Positions 1 through 8,937 of a stretch of 64,000 nt of DNA are shown here, piece by piece. Made by a program: the position numbers and the translations under genes. The notes beneath the pieces are model-generated. The model searched no databases and was not told the DNA's origin. It saw nothing but the letters and a program-made list of their open reading frames with translations. Source of the DNA: DASZWJ01 sp963813895 (GTDB lineage: Bacteria > Pseudomonadota > Gammaproteobacteria > JAURND01); the NCBI GenBank assembly GCA_963813895.1, contig CAWFAS010000001.1, positions 868,001 to 932,000 of the forward strand. Direction: 5' to 3'. Position 1 is the first letter of the stretch. Every line of letters starts with the position of its first letter.

Positions 1-162
1 ACTGCTATGCATAGCGCCGGATTTACCAAAACCACTAATTGCCCGGAATACAGTAACTCCGCGCACCTTAATTTCATTATGCAGATAATTCATTAAGGCA
101 TTCAGCAGCTTATCACCTTCGGTTACGTAGATCCGTACTAGAGTCACCGTAATTTCTTTCAT
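1..162 (-). CDS. DUF190 family protein (5' part, runs off the window)
   Basis: The first 54 codons are present, beginning MKEITVTLVRIYVTEGDK; the rest lies beyond position 1. The start matches the small DUF190 (PII-like) family, which is often encoded next to crcB. The ATG at 160-162 overlaps the crcB stop by four bases (159-162), so the two genes are translationally coupled, with crcB upstream. The biochemical role of DUF190 proteins is not settled; a part in fluoride or ion homeostasis is inferred only from the neighbour. Confidence 0.75.
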   Translation of the reverse strand, partial: MKEITVTLVRIYVTEGDKLLNALMNYLHNEIKVRGVTVFRAISGFGKSGAMHSS

Positions 163-533
163 AAATTTCTTCCTATAAAGGCCCCGAAAATAGTTGCCAG
201 CAGGCACAGGATTAAACTAAGTGTTGCATTCAGCACTGCGCTGCTCCAGAAACCCTGTTCCAATAAATTAAATGTTTCGAGGCTGAAGCTGGAAAAAGTG
301 GTAAATCCACCCAAAAAACCGATTAATATAGCCGCACGCCAGATGGAAGATACGGCCAGACGCTCCATAAATATAACGCTTAGAAAACCAATTAAAAGGC
401 AGCCCAATATATTCACGCATAATGTGCCGTATGGAAATTTAATGCCGGTCCATTGGTTGATGATTTGTGTCATCACAAAGCGTAAAATAGAGCCAAAGGC
501 ACCACCTATACCTACAACGAGCAGTTGCCCCAT
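159..533 (-). CDS. crcB: Fluoride-specific ion channel CrcB/Fluc
   Basis: A 124-residue protein with four predicted membrane helices, the normal size for a Fluc channel, which works as an antiparallel dimer exporting fluoride across the inner membrane. The family signatures are visible: GIGGAFGSILRF near the N terminus and GGFTTFSSFSLE around residues 73-84, the Phe-box/polar track region. The ATG follows an AAGG Shine-Dalgarno five bases upstream. It overlaps the DUF190 gene by four bases, so the pair is one transcript. No fluoride riboswitch was recognised in the 11-base gap to the next upstream gene. Confidence 0.95.
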   Translation of the reverse strand: MGQLLVVGIGGAFGSILRFVMTQIINQWTGIKFPYGTLCVNILGCLLIGFLSVIFMERLAVSSIWRAAILIGFLGGFTTFSSFSLETFNLLEQGFWSSAVLNATLSLILCLLATIFGAFIGRNL

Positions 534-544
534 TGGTACCTTCC

Positions 545-1342
545 TTAAAAAAAGTGAATTTGAAACACACTGATGACTATTTCAAACAGAATCAATAAAA
601 TAATAATGGTTTCCAGCAGGCTGGAGTGACGATGTTGTAATTGAGTATTGAGTACATCAAATATTTCGTGCAGAACATCTAATTTGCGATTTAAAGCATG
701 GGCGCGTCGGGTGACTTCTAAATATTTTTCAGTCATAACATAATTTCTTTCTAGATTGGGAAGTTGCCAAAAATATTCCGGCATCTCCAAGTATTCGCTG
801 CTCAGGTTAACATAGCTGCGTTCAATAAAAATCTTACCCGTACGTTTAAGGATAGCGCTTCGGGTGAGGTTAATTTTGCCACGGGTGGCTAACTCTTCTG
901 GAATTTGCTCATTATGTTTTATCATTTTTTGGATAGATTCTTCGTAAGAAGCGAGCTTTATAGATTGCGCTAGGCCGTAAGAGATGGCGAGCTTAATCGT
1001 AGTGTTGTTCGATTCCAGCTCGATGATATCTATATTAAATCGATCGTGAGCGTGGATATAGGTAGTCTCCCCCATACGAAAAGAAAATCTATCCATTTCC
1101 ACTCGTTCAAATGGCTTGGAAGAGAATGGTTTTAAGTTGTCTAATAGACTTAATTCGGCCTTTCTGGTTAAACCCCAGACCACTACACAGCCTTGTTGAA
1201 AAAGAAAGATATCATCCAGACCCGTCTTAGAAAGATGCAACACGTTGCGATAGAATTTTGTTTGATATTGCTTGTTCTTAAAAAAAGAAGCGATTGCATT
1301 TAATTGAAAGCCTCTGGCTGTGCAATAGGATATACAGCGCAT
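545..1342 (-). CDS. RMD1/YagE family (DUF155) membrane-anchored protein
   Basis: 265 residues from the ATG at 1342, chosen because AAGGAG lies just upstream (1345-1352 on this strand). An in-frame extension to 1405 would run into the palindromic repeat at 1397-1450 and is unlikely. The N-terminal CISYCTARGF, the central LFQQGCVVVWGL and the closing hydrophobic helix after HRHSSLLE are typical of DUF155, whose eukaryotic members (Rmd1, Rmnd1) are mitochondrial-membrane proteins. The single C-terminal helix (about residues 243-263) suggests a tail-anchored inner-membrane protein. The bacterial function is unknown. It lies 11 bases upstream of crcB in the same direction and may be the first gene of that operon. 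Confidence 0.8.
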   Translation of the reverse strand: MRCISYCTARGFQLNAIASFFKNKQYQTKFYRNVLHLSKTGLDDIFLFQQGCVVVWGLTRKAELSLLDNLKPFSSKPFERVEMDRFSFRMGETTYIHAHDRFNIDIIELESNNTTIKLAISYGLAQSIKLASYEESIQKMIKHNEQIPEELATRGKINLTRSAILKRTGKIFIERSYVNLSSEYLEMPEYFWQLPNLERNYVMTEKYLEVTRRAHALNRKLDVLHEIFDVLNTQLQHRHSSLLETIIILLILFEIVISVFQIHFF

Positions 1343-1396
1343 TGTTTCTCCTTGTTGAGAATATTCCTTTAGGGCTGTGACATGGCTGTCGCACCT

Positions 1397-1450
1397 AGCT
1401 GTCATTCTGAACGTACCGAGCCGCGACTCGGTACGTTCAGAATGACAGCT
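1397..1450. repeat. Palindromic element PE-C, short copy
   Basis: A 54-bp inverted repeat with 24-bp arms (AGCTGTCATTCTGAACGTAC plus CGAG) around a six-base centre. It shares its head and the ACCGAGCCGCGA segment with the longer copies at 3435-3532, 21294-21408 and 37815-37884. Where the 3435 copy reads CATCCTG/CAGGATG, this one reads CATTCTG/CAGAATG on both arms. Confidence 0.85.
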
Positions 1451-1839
1451 GGAGTATATAGCTAATATATAATTCTGTTAAGTCGAGTCATATGAAAATT
1501 TAGTATTTCCAAAACTAGGTCCTCAGTATAATACTATAATAATTAGCTATATTTTCCCAGGCAGCAGTGCAATGAGCCTTGCACACCCTAATGCGGAACG
1601 TATATACTCACCGCATTTAAAATAGTGACTTTTGTTTAAGGAAGTGGTTATTTTCTTTATTAAATTGCTGTGCTCGGGCATGCTGTTCACAGTAAACCAG
1701 GGTCAGAATGGCACTTTTCTTCCAAAAACTCCTAATACCTTGTTACATTAGAATCGAAGATCAACCCTCTTCGGTGTGATGTGGATACGATATACTAGCC
1801 AATTAATCAATGCAAAAAACATACTAATAAGGATGAAGG
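1451..1839. other. Intergenic stretch with no gene recognised
   Basis: 389 bases between the PE-C palindrome and the tetrahaem cytochrome gene. It is AT-rich in its first half, with no convincing ORF, tRNA or terminator. A TATACT hexamer near 1790 could be a -10 for the cytochrome gene but has no good -35 partner. The cytochrome promoter presumably lies here. Confidence 0.4.
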
Positions 1840-3423
1840 ATGTACAGCTATTATTACTCAAAAACAGGATTTAGCTTTAGAAGCCGCCGACGTGTAGCGC
1901 GCCTTCTACAATGGTTGGTTTTGGGTTTTTGCCTGGTTTCCTCTTTAGTAAGTTTTGCCGACGAACCAGCCAGTGTAGTTGGTTTTGCCGGTGAACCCGG
2001 GGCTAGCCCGGATAAGTATGCTGCAGTGGAATATCCTCTGGTTAACTATGGCAGTGGTGCTAAGTCAGACCAAATCAAACACGGTGAATATTTGGTTAAA
2101 GCCGGTGACTGTATAGCTTGCCATACCAATGTAGGCGGCAAACCTTTTGCCGGAGGCCTGCCTATTGTCACTCCTTTTGGCACGATGTATGTTCCCAATA
2201 TTACCGCTGATAAAGAGACTGGCATAGGTAGCTGGTCAGATGCAGATTTCACTCGTGCTATGCGCGAAGGTATTTCTGAAAAAGGCCATTATTATTTTCC
2301 CGCATTTCCTTTTATGTATTTTACCAAAATGAGCCCGCAGGATGTGCTGGACGTTAGGGCCTACCTCAATGCTATTCCTCCCGTGCACCAGCAAAATCAC
2401 CCATTAGATATGCCATGGCCTTTCCGTGTGCGGCTACTGCAGAGTTTTTCACGCTTTTTGTTCTTTGATTTCGATAAGGGTGAATTCCAGCCGGACCTGC
2501 GCAAATCGCCAGAATGGAATCGGGGCGCTTATCTAGTTCAGGGGCTGGGGCATTGCGCTATGTGCCATAGCCCACTCAATTTTTTTGGTTTTGCCGAAAA
2601 GAAATATGATTTGACGGGTGGTTTTGTCGAAGGGTATTCAGCGCCTAATATTTCTGCGTCAGCATTAAAAGACATACCTACTCAAAAAATACTGGATGTA
2701 TTTCTAAAGGACCAAAAATTTACTGGCGGTATGGTGCAGGGTCCCATGTTGCAGGTAAATCATGACAGCCTGCGCTATCTGAGCACGGATGACTTAAATG
2801 CGATCATCACTTATCTAAAAACTGTTGAAAGTAAAACCCCACCGGCGCCTAGCGTAGGAACAGGTGCAAAAGCGGGGGCTGCTATTTACCAAAAATACTG
2901 CGCGGGTTGCCATATGGGCGGTGGCGGTGGGGCGCCTAAATTTGGTGATGCCAGTCAATGGGCGTCTTTTCTTGCCCCGGGAATGGATAAGGTATATGCC
3001 AATGCCATAAAGGGCATTGATGGCATGCCGCCCAAGGGGAATTGTGATAGTTGTACCGATGAACAAGTAAAGAATGCGGTGGATTATATGGTTGATAATA
3101 GCCGTGGTAAGCCTGGTGAAGCAGTAGCCCCAGCCCAGGCGGTACAATCTATTACTTCGTTGCAGCGCGGACAGCAAGTCTATAATCAAGTCTGTTCTAT
3201 CTGTCATACTAAAGGACAGCTGGGGGCACCTAAATTAGGTGATAAAGCTGCCTGGACGCCAATACTTCAAAATAATCTTGATGTATTAATTGAGCGTTCC
3301 ATTAAAGGTTATAAAGGTCACCCACCCTTGGGCGCATGCTATCAGTGCTCGGATGCTGATATTATTGCTGCAGTAAAATATATGGCCCAAGAAAGTGGAG
3401 CAGGTAATTATACTTTATGGTAG
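1840..3423 (+). CDS. Tetrahaem c-type cytochrome (two dehydrogenase-type plus two c5-type domains)
   Basis: 527 residues with four CxxCH haem-c sites: CIACH (about 91), CAMCH (239), CAGCH (354) and CSICH (452). An arginine-rich start and hydrophobic stretch (about residues 16-40) form a signal peptide or anchor ending near SFADEP. The first two domains resemble the dihaem cytochrome subunit of membrane alcohol/gluconate dehydrogenases. The last two resemble cytochrome c5, each with the MPPKGNCDSC-type motif holding an extra Cys pair. The ATG has AAGGA upstream. It lies directly upstream of coxB, so it is probably the periplasmic electron donor for the caa3 oxidase. Four haems in one chain of this composition is unusual, and no dehydrogenase large subunit lies beside it. 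Confidence 0.85.
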   Translation: MYSYYYSKTGFSFRSRRRVARLLQWLVLGFCLVSSLVSFADEPASVVGFAGEPGASPDKYAAVEYPLVNYGSGAKSDQIKHGEYLVKAGDCIACHTNVGGKPFAGGLPIVTPFGTMYVPNITADKETGIGSWSDADFTRAMREGISEKGHYYFPAFPFMYFTKMSPQDVLDVRAYLNAIPPVHQQNHPLDMPWPFRVRLLQSFSRFLFFDFDKGEFQPDLRKSPEWNRGAYLVQGLGHCAMCHSPLNFFGFAEKKYDLTGGFVEGYSAPNISASALKDIPTQKILDVFLKDQKFTGGMVQGPMLQVNHDSLRYLSTDDLNAIITYLKTVESKTPPAPSVGTGAKAGAAIYQKYCAGCHMGGGGGAPKFGDASQWASFLAPGMDKVYANAIKGIDGMPPKGNCDSCTDEQVKNAVDYMVDNSRGKPGEAVAPAQAVQSITSLQRGQQVYNQVCSICHTKGQLGAPKLGDKAAWTPILQNNLDVLIERSIKGYKGHPPLGACYQCSDADIIAAVKYMAQESGAGNYTLW

Positions 3424-3434
3424 GGTGGCAGCAT

Positions 3435-3532
3435 TGTCATCCTGAACGTACCGAGCCGCGACCGTTAGGGAGCGTTTACGTTCTCCAATAAACGCTCCCT
3501 AACGGTCGCGGCTCGGTACGTTCAGGATGACA
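3435..3532. repeat. Palindromic element PE-C, long copy
   Basis: A 98-bp inverted repeat beginning TGTCATCCTGAACGTACCGA and ending in its reverse complement, with arms of about 44 bp and a loop near 3479-3487. It sits just after the stop of the tetrahaem cytochrome gene, so it could act as an mRNA 3' hairpin, but no T-run follows. Confidence 0.85.
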
Positions 3533-3564
3533 CACAGAATGACAATACGGCATTCAAAGACTAA

Positions 3565-3654
3565 AGGTACTGTAAAACAATAACTTATCTTTTTAGCATC
3601 CCATCTAAGACTCATCTGGGCGCTAAAAAGGTAAGTTATTGCTTTACAGTACCT
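3565..3654. repeat. Palindromic element PE-H upstream of coxB
   Basis: A 90-bp inverted repeat, unrelated in sequence to PE-C, with 33-bp arms (3565-3597 and 3622-3654) matching at 31 of 33 positions and a 24-base centre. The outer ends are AGGTACTGTAAA and its complement. It ends 31 bases before the coxB ATG, so it is probably in the coxB leader. This is the only copy seen in the window. Confidence 0.75.
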
Positions 3655-3685
3655 AAAAACTAAAGATCTGTGAGAGAGTAAAATC

Positions 3686-4846
3686 ATGCGCTTAATGCGT
3701 AGTCTAAAATTTTTGTTCGTTATATTCCTTGGCCTTCTTGCTACTAATGCGTTTGCGGAATACACCTTTAATCTCACGCCTGGCGTTACTCCGATCAGCC
3801 AAGATATTTATGATCTACATATGACGATTTTTTGGATCTGCGTCGCCATCGGGATAGTCGTGTTCGGTGTGATGTTTTACTCCTTGTTCAAGCATCGCAA
3901 GTCTTTGGGGGTCAAGCCAGCCACATTCCATGGTAATGTGCGAATTGAGATCTTTTGGGCGATAGTACCATTTTTAATACTAGTCATAATGGCAGTGCCA
4001 GCTACGTTAGTTTTGATGCGTATGGAAGATAGCAGCAACGCCGATGTCAATATTAAAGTGACTGGCTATCAATGGAAATGGCAGTACGAATATCTGGATG
4101 AAGGCATCAGTTTTTACAGCAACCTCGCTACTCCTATGGATCAAATAAAAAATAAGGTCCCTAAAGATAAATGGTATTTGCTAGAGGTTGATAAACCCAT
4201 GGTGGTACCCGTTCATAAAAAAATCCGGTTCCTGGTCACCTCAAATGATGTTATCCACTCCTGGTGGGTACCGGCATTGGGCATTAAACGTGATGCGATT
4301 CCTGGTTTTATTCATGAAGCTTGGGCGCGTATTGAAAAACCCGGTATTTATCGCGGCCAATGCGCTGAACTATGCGGCTTAAATCACGGTTTTATGCCAA
4401 TAGTACTCGATGCACGCAGTGAGGAAGACTACCAGAAGTGGGTTCAGTCACAGAAAGCTGGGGTTGAACAGGCCCAGGCAACTGCGGTGGCTGCCAATAA
4501 CAAGACCTGGACACAACAAGAGTTAATGCAAAGTGGTGAAAATCTTTATAATGGCCAATGTGCTGTGTGTCATAAACCCAATGGCAAGGGGATGCCGCCA
4601 GCTTTTCCAGCCTTGGTAGGTAGCGCTATCGCCACCGGGCCGGTTAAAAATCATATTGATATCGTGTTGAATGGAAAGCCGGGCACTGCTATGGCGGCAT
4701 TTGGCAATCAGCTTAATGATGCCGATATTGCTGCTATTATCACCTACGAACGTAATGCTTGGGGTAATGGGGATACTCAGAAATATGGCCAAGCTGCGGG
4801 TGGTTTAGTACAACCCGCCGAGGTAGCGGCTGCACGTAAGAAATAA
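3686..4846 (+). CDS. coxB: Cytochrome c oxidase subunit II with C-terminal cytochrome c domain (caa3 type)
   Basis: 386 residues: an N-terminal signal peptide ending near TNAFA, two membrane helices (about 36-60 and 84-108), the CuA cupredoxin domain with CAELCGLNHGFM (Cys about 226 and 230, then His and Met ligands), and a C-terminal haem-c domain with CAVCH at about 292. The fused cytochrome marks it as caa3 type. It accepts electrons from cytochrome c and passes them through CuA to subunit I. The ATG is at 3686; a second in-frame ATG three codons on is possible. First gene of the run coxB-coxA-ctaG-coxC. Confidence 0.96.
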   Translation: MRLMRSLKFLFVIFLGLLATNAFAEYTFNLTPGVTPISQDIYDLHMTIFWICVAIGIVVFGVMFYSLFKHRKSLGVKPATFHGNVRIEIFWAIVPFLILVIMAVPATLVLMRMEDSSNADVNIKVTGYQWKWQYEYLDEGISFYSNLATPMDQIKNKVPKDKWYLLEVDKPMVVPVHKKIRFLVTSNDVIHSWWVPALGIKRDAIPGFIHEAWARIEKPGIYRGQCAELCGLNHGFMPIVLDARSEEDYQKWVQSQKAGVEQAQATAVAANNKTWTQQELMQSGENLYNGQCAVCHKPNGKGMPPAFPALVGSAIATGPVKNHIDIVLNGKPGTAMAAFGNQLNDADIAAIITYERNAWGNGDTQKYGQAAGGLVQPAEVAAARKK

Positions 4847-4880
4847 ATAATTGTGAGTTATATCAAGAGAGAAATACAAA

Positions 4881-6524
4881 ATGAGTGAAAACTCCGTAGC
4901 ACATGAACATGAAGCACATCATGCAGAACATGGCCCCGCCTGGTACGGCAAGGGTTTTAACGCGTGGGTAAAGCGCTGGGCTTTTACCACTAATCATAAA
5001 GACATCGGAACCCTATACCTTTGGTTATCCTGTATCATGTTTTTTGTTGCAGGGACCATGGCATTGCTGATCCGTGCGGAATTGTTTCAACCCGGTGAAA
5101 GGCTACTTAATCCCGATTTATTTAATCAAATGACCACTATGCACGGGCTGATTATGGTATTTGGGGTAGTCATGCCTGCTTTTGTGGGATTGGCCAATTG
5201 GCAGATCCCTTTGATGATAGGGGCACCGGATATGGCATTGCCCCGCCTGAATAACTGGAGCTTCTGGATATTACCCTTCGCATTTACTTTACTGTTAAGC
5301 ACATTTTTACTTCCGGGTTCCGCACCTAACTATGGTTGGACTTTTTACGCTCCTTTGTCTACCACCTATGGTCCACCTAGCACCGACTTCATGATTTTTT
5401 CCATCCATCTAATGGGAATTTCTTCAATTTTGGGTGCGATCAATATCATTGCTACTATTATCAACATGCGCGCTCCTGGCATGAAATATATGAAAATGCC
5501 GGTATTTGTCTGGAGCTGGTTTATCACGGCCTTTTTACTATTGGCAATTATGCCAGTATTGGCAGGAGCAGTGACCATGATGCTGACAGACCGTCATTTT
5601 GGCACTACCTTTTTCAATGCGGCCGGGGGGGGTGACCCAGTCTTATTCCAACATGTATTCTGGTTTTTTGGTCATCCTGAAGTCTATGTGCTTATTTTGC
5701 CTGCTTTCGGCGTAATGTCACAAGTCATCCCAACCTTTAGTCGCAAGCCATTATTTGGTTATTCGTTTATGGTGTATGCCATTATTTCTATTGCCATATT
5801 ATCTTATATCGTATGGGCACATCATATGTTTACCGTAGGTATCCCATTAGCAGCGCAGCTTTTCTTCATGTATGCCACCATGTTGATTGCCGTGCCTACC
5901 GGGATAAAAGTCTTTAACTGGGTCAGCACTATGTTTCGTGGGGCAATTACCTTTGAAACACCGATGTTATTTGCGATCGCTTTCGTATTTTTGTTCACTA
6001 TTGGTGGATTTTCAGGATTAATGCTCTCCATCGTGCCGGCAGATTATCAATATCAGGATACCTATTTCGTCGTGGCACATTTCCATTATGTGTTAGTTCC
6101 GGGTTCCATATTCGGTATCATGACGGGCGTTTACTATTGGCTCCCTAAGTGGACTGGAAAAATGTATAGCGAGATACTGGGCAAGTGGCATTTTTGGTTG
6201 TCTGTTATTGGGCTGAATATTACTTTTTTCCCAATGCATTTTTTAGGGTTAGCCGGCATGCCGCGGCGTATTCCTGATTATTCCTTACAGTTTACGGATT
6301 TTAACGCCATTGCCAGCGTGGGCGCTTTTATATTTGGTTTTTCACAACTACTATTTTTAATTAACGTGATCCGCACCATTCGTAAAGGTCCACCAGCCAC
6401 TGCTCAAGTTTGGGAGGGGGCGCAGGGATTAGAGTGGGAACTTCCTTCTCCCGCTCCTTACCACAGCTGGATAACGCCACCTACTAAAATCCCCTCTCCC
6501 CTGGTGGAAGAGCATAATGATTGA
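4881..6524 (+). CDS. coxA: Cytochrome c oxidase subunit I
   Basis: 547 residues and about 12 membrane helices, the expected size for the catalytic haem-copper subunit. MTTMHGLIMVF contains the low-spin haem ligand region. WFFGHPEVYVLILP has the CuB His and the proton-channel Glu and Tyr of A-type oxidases, and HFHYVLVPGS carries both haem His ligands near the C-terminal side. A His-rich soluble N terminus (residues 5-18) precedes the first helix. Gene start is 34 bases after coxB. A G8 run at 5625-5632 encodes part of a Gly triplet in frame. The 3' end overlaps ctaG by eight bases. Confidence 0.97.
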   Translation: MSENSVAHEHEAHHAEHGPAWYGKGFNAWVKRWAFTTNHKDIGTLYLWLSCIMFFVAGTMALLIRAELFQPGERLLNPDLFNQMTTMHGLIMVFGVVMPAFVGLANWQIPLMIGAPDMALPRLNNWSFWILPFAFTLLLSTFLLPGSAPNYGWTFYAPLSTTYGPPSTDFMIFSIHLMGISSILGAINIIATIINMRAPGMKYMKMPVFVWSWFITAFLLLAIMPVLAGAVTMMLTDRHFGTTFFNAAGGGDPVLFQHVFWFFGHPEVYVLILPAFGVMSQVIPTFSRKPLFGYSFMVYAIISIAILSYIVWAHHMFTVGIPLAAQLFFMYATMLIAVPTGIKVFNWVSTMFRGAITFETPMLFAIAFVFLFTIGGFSGLMLSIVPADYQYQDTYFVVAHFHYVLVPGSIFGIMTGVYYWLPKWTGKMYSEILGKWHFWLSVIGLNITFFPMHFLGLAGMPRRIPDYSLQFTDFNAIASVGAFIFGFSQLLFLINVIRTIRKGPPATAQVWEGAQGLEWELPSPAPYHSWITPPTKIPSPLVEEHND

Positions 6525-7095
6525 AGGCGTCTCACGTAGCAGAAAAAGCAAACGTTTGGCGATGATATTGTTAATTTGCGCCCTGGCTATGTTCGGCTTT
6601 GGTTATGCATTGGTGCCCCTATACAACGTATTGTGTCAACGTCTGGGATTTAACGGCAAAACCAGTGGTATGGCCTCAGCAGCAGTCGTTTCATCCATAG
6701 ATGAATCGAGAACAATTACAGTACAGTTTTTAGCGACCAATAATGCCAATCTACCTTGGAAATTTCACCCCTATCGCACCAGTATTGAAGTGCATCCAGG
6801 TGAGAATACTAAAGTGGCCTATTTTGCGAAAAATCTGTCAGATCAAACGATGACTGTCCAGGCTGTACCTAGCGTCAGCCCTGGCTTGGCTGCAAAATAT
6901 CTGAAAAAAACTGAGTGCTTTTGTTTTGCGCAGCAGACTTTAAAAAGCAATGAATCAATGGATATGCCTCTTTTATTCCATCTTGATCGAGATTTGCCTG
7001 AAAATGTACATACAGTCACTTTGTCATATACTTTATTTGATACTACCCATATGAAAAAAACGAAACCGTTAGATGAGACGGGAAAAATCAGGTGA
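6517..7095 (+). CDS. ctaG: Cytochrome c oxidase assembly protein CtaG/Cox11
   Basis: 192 residues with one N-terminal helix (about 15-34, ending FGYALVPLYNVLC) and a periplasmic domain carrying the copper-binding CFCFAQQ motif near residue 133. Cox11 proteins deliver copper to the CuB site of subunit I. The family's LPWKF and PGE segments are also present. It overlaps the end of coxA by eight bases, implying translational coupling, and precedes coxC as in many proteobacterial oxidase operons. Confidence 0.94.
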   Translation: MIEGVSRSRKSKRLAMILLICALAMFGFGYALVPLYNVLCQRLGFNGKTSGMASAAVVSSIDESRTITVQFLATNNANLPWKFHPYRTSIEVHPGENTKVAYFAKNLSDQTMTVQAVPSVSPGLAAKYLKKTECFCFAQQTLKSNESMDMPLLFHLDRDLPENVHTVTLSYTLFDTTHMKKTKPLDETGKIR

Positions 7096-7130
7096 TGCAA
7101 AAATACACGCAAGTCATTGAGGAATAAAAT

Positions 7131-8012
7131 ATGCCACAACCATCCAAAGGCGGTTATTACTTACCAGGCCCGAGTTATTGGCCGATAGTGGCTTCTATTG
7201 GGCTATTTTGTATCATGTTTGGGGCTGCCAACTGGTTACATGGTATTTATTTTGGTCCCTATGTATTTCTCCTCGGTGCCGCCATTATAATTTTCGTAAT
7301 GTTCGGGTGGTTTGGTATGGTTATTCACGAAAACCAAGCTGGTCTTTACGATAATAAACAACTCGACAAGTCCTTTCGGCTCGGGATGTGTTGGTTTATT
7401 TTTTCTGAAGTCATGTTTTTCGGGGTGTTTTTTGGCGCATTGTTCTATGCTCGCGTCCTCTCTGTGCCTTGGATAGGCGGTGAAGGCCAGGGTGTAATGA
7501 CGCATATATTGTTATGGCCAAGTTTTGATGCTATTTGGCCAGTATTACACAATCCAGATCCTACTAAGTTTGTTGCCCCCAAAAGTGTCATGGAAACCTG
7601 GGGTTTACCAGCATTAAACACACTTATTCTATTGACTAGCGGTGTAACCATAACCATTGCACATTGGGGTATATTGCAGCATCGTCGTGCCCAGGCCTTA
7701 GTGGGCCAGGCTATTACAGCCATCCTGGGTATTTGCTTCCTCACTATGCAGGCACACGAATACACCATCGCCTATTTACAAAAGGGCTTAACCCTAGGTT
7801 CAGGGATCTATGGCACTACCTTTTTCATGTTGACTGGTTTTCATGCCTTACACGTCACTATCGGCACTATCATGCTGATCATTATTTTCTTTCGAATATA
7901 CAAAAAACATTTTGACAAGCATGGCCATTTTGCCTTCGAAGCAGTTTCATGGTATTGGCATTTCGTTGATGTGGTTTGGTTGATGTTATTTATATTCGTG
8001 TATTGGATTTAG
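7131..8012 (+). CDS. coxC: Cytochrome c oxidase subunit III
   Basis: 293 residues with seven predicted helices. Diagnostic segments are FSEVMFFGVFFGALFYAR, AHEYTIAYL and the final EAVSWYWHFVDVVWLMLFI. Subunit III stabilises the catalytic core and its proton uptake path. It is the last gene of the oxidase run; no ctaA, ctaB or surf1 follows. Its stop codon overlaps the stop of the convergent mtnN gene, so there is no room for a conventional terminator between them. Confidence 0.96.
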   Translation: MPQPSKGGYYLPGPSYWPIVASIGLFCIMFGAANWLHGIYFGPYVFLLGAAIIIFVMFGWFGMVIHENQAGLYDNKQLDKSFRLGMCWFIFSEVMFFGVFFGALFYARVLSVPWIGGEGQGVMTHILLWPSFDAIWPVLHNPDPTKFVAPKSVMETWGLPALNTLILLTSGVTITIAHWGILQHRRAQALVGQAITAILGICFLTMQAHEYTIAYLQKGLTLGSGIYGTTFFMLTGFHALHVTIGTIMLIIIFFRIYKKHFDKHGHFAFEAVSWYWHFVDVVWLMLFIFVYWI

Positions 8013-8758
8013 TCTTTATACATCGATTTAACAATATCCCGCGAATAGAATTTTGCTACCTGAGAAATAAATTTTGGAAAATCGATGTGTGCACTGTGAT
8101 CAGCTTTATCTGAAATAGTCCGTATTACTGTAAAAGGAATATTATGTTCGAAACAGACTTGGGCAACTGCAGCGCCCTCCATTTCTACTGCCAATACCCC
8201 GGGCATTTTGGTTTCTAGTTCAGTTTTATGGGTATTACTCGCCACAAAACAATCGCCGCTGGCAATAATTCCATGATGGCAATGAGGTTGAGCTATAAAA
8301 AATGCTTGCAAAACTTCCGGCGAAATTACTTTTTTAACTTCATTCGTACAAAAATGGCTAGCAGCTTTTTGTGCGGCAGCAGATAATTGCAAATCAGTAT
8401 CTATCAATGTGAGGCCGGTGAGAGGAATCTCAAATTCTTTAAAAAATGGTCTTGCATCCATATCATGTTGATATAATTGGTTAGCGATGACCACATCGCC
8501 AATGTTTAACTGGTCACTGATTGCACCTGCAACACCGACAAAAATCAGAGCATTCACCCGATATTTCGTAATAAGAGTAGTTGCTGCTATCGCAGCAGCC
8601 ACTTTGCCCCAACGTGAAAAAACCAAGGTGGTTTTTTTTCCATAAAGCATTCCGCTGTAATACGCTCTAGAAGCAATTTCTTCGCATACTAAATTAGCCA
8701 TATCTTCCCGCAGAATAGCAACTTCTTCTGGCATCGCGCCGATAATTCCAATGTGCAT
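8009..8758 (-). CDS. mtnN: 5'-methylthioadenosine/S-adenosylhomocysteine nucleosidase
   Basis: 249 residues. It opens MHIGIIGAMPEEV with the catalytic Glu, has the GVAGAI phosphorylase-fold loop near 77 and the VEMEGAAVAQ ribose-binding stretch, and ends with the catalytic Asp in RTISDKADHSA. The enzyme hydrolyses MTA and SAH to adenine plus the thioribose or ribosyl-homocysteine, recycling methionine and relieving methyltransferase inhibition. The start has no strong Shine-Dalgarno. The 5' leader carries a relic of the last ten codons of the membrane protein gene now at 10282, part of a direct repeat that brackets an insertion. Confidence 0.95.
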   Translation of the reverse strand: MHIGIIGAMPEEVAILREDMANLVCEEIASRAYYSGMLYGKKTTLVFSRWGKVAAAIAATTLITKYRVNALIFVGVAGAISDQLNIGDVVIANQLYQHDMDARPFFKEFEIPLTGLTLIDTDLQLSAAAQKAASHFCTNEVKKVISPEVLQAFFIAQPHCHHGIIASGDCFVASNTHKTELETKMPGVLAVEMEGAAVAQVCFEHNIPFTVIRTISDKADHSAHIDFPKFISQVAKFYSRDIVKSMYKD

Positions 8759-8793
8759 GTGATTAACCTATTAAATCGTTATTAATTTTAGTG
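8745..8793. repeat. Direct repeat copy 1 bracketing the 8.8-10.26 kb insert
   Basis: 49 bp matching 10264-10312 at 44 positions. On the minus strand it reads as the tail of a gene ending T-K-I-N-N-D-L-I-G-stop, followed by the mtnN ATG and four more codons. The second copy reads T-K-I-N-N-N-L-T-G-stop followed by the same mtnN start codons. Confidence 0.8.
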
Positions 8794-8937
8794 ACGAAAG
8801 CCAATTATGGCGAAGTACCAGTGATTTATTCCCACACTTAATTAGTAAATAAATAACGTAAGTGTTTACAGCGTAATAGACGTGAATACTTACCAATATT
8901 TTAATTAACACAGTTAATTACGAAATTAACATGAGTA

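Noticed and set aside
2815..3207. Long open frame antisense to the tetrahaem cytochrome gene
   Set aside because: Its composition and position are those of a shadow of the real gene; there is no ribosome-binding site.
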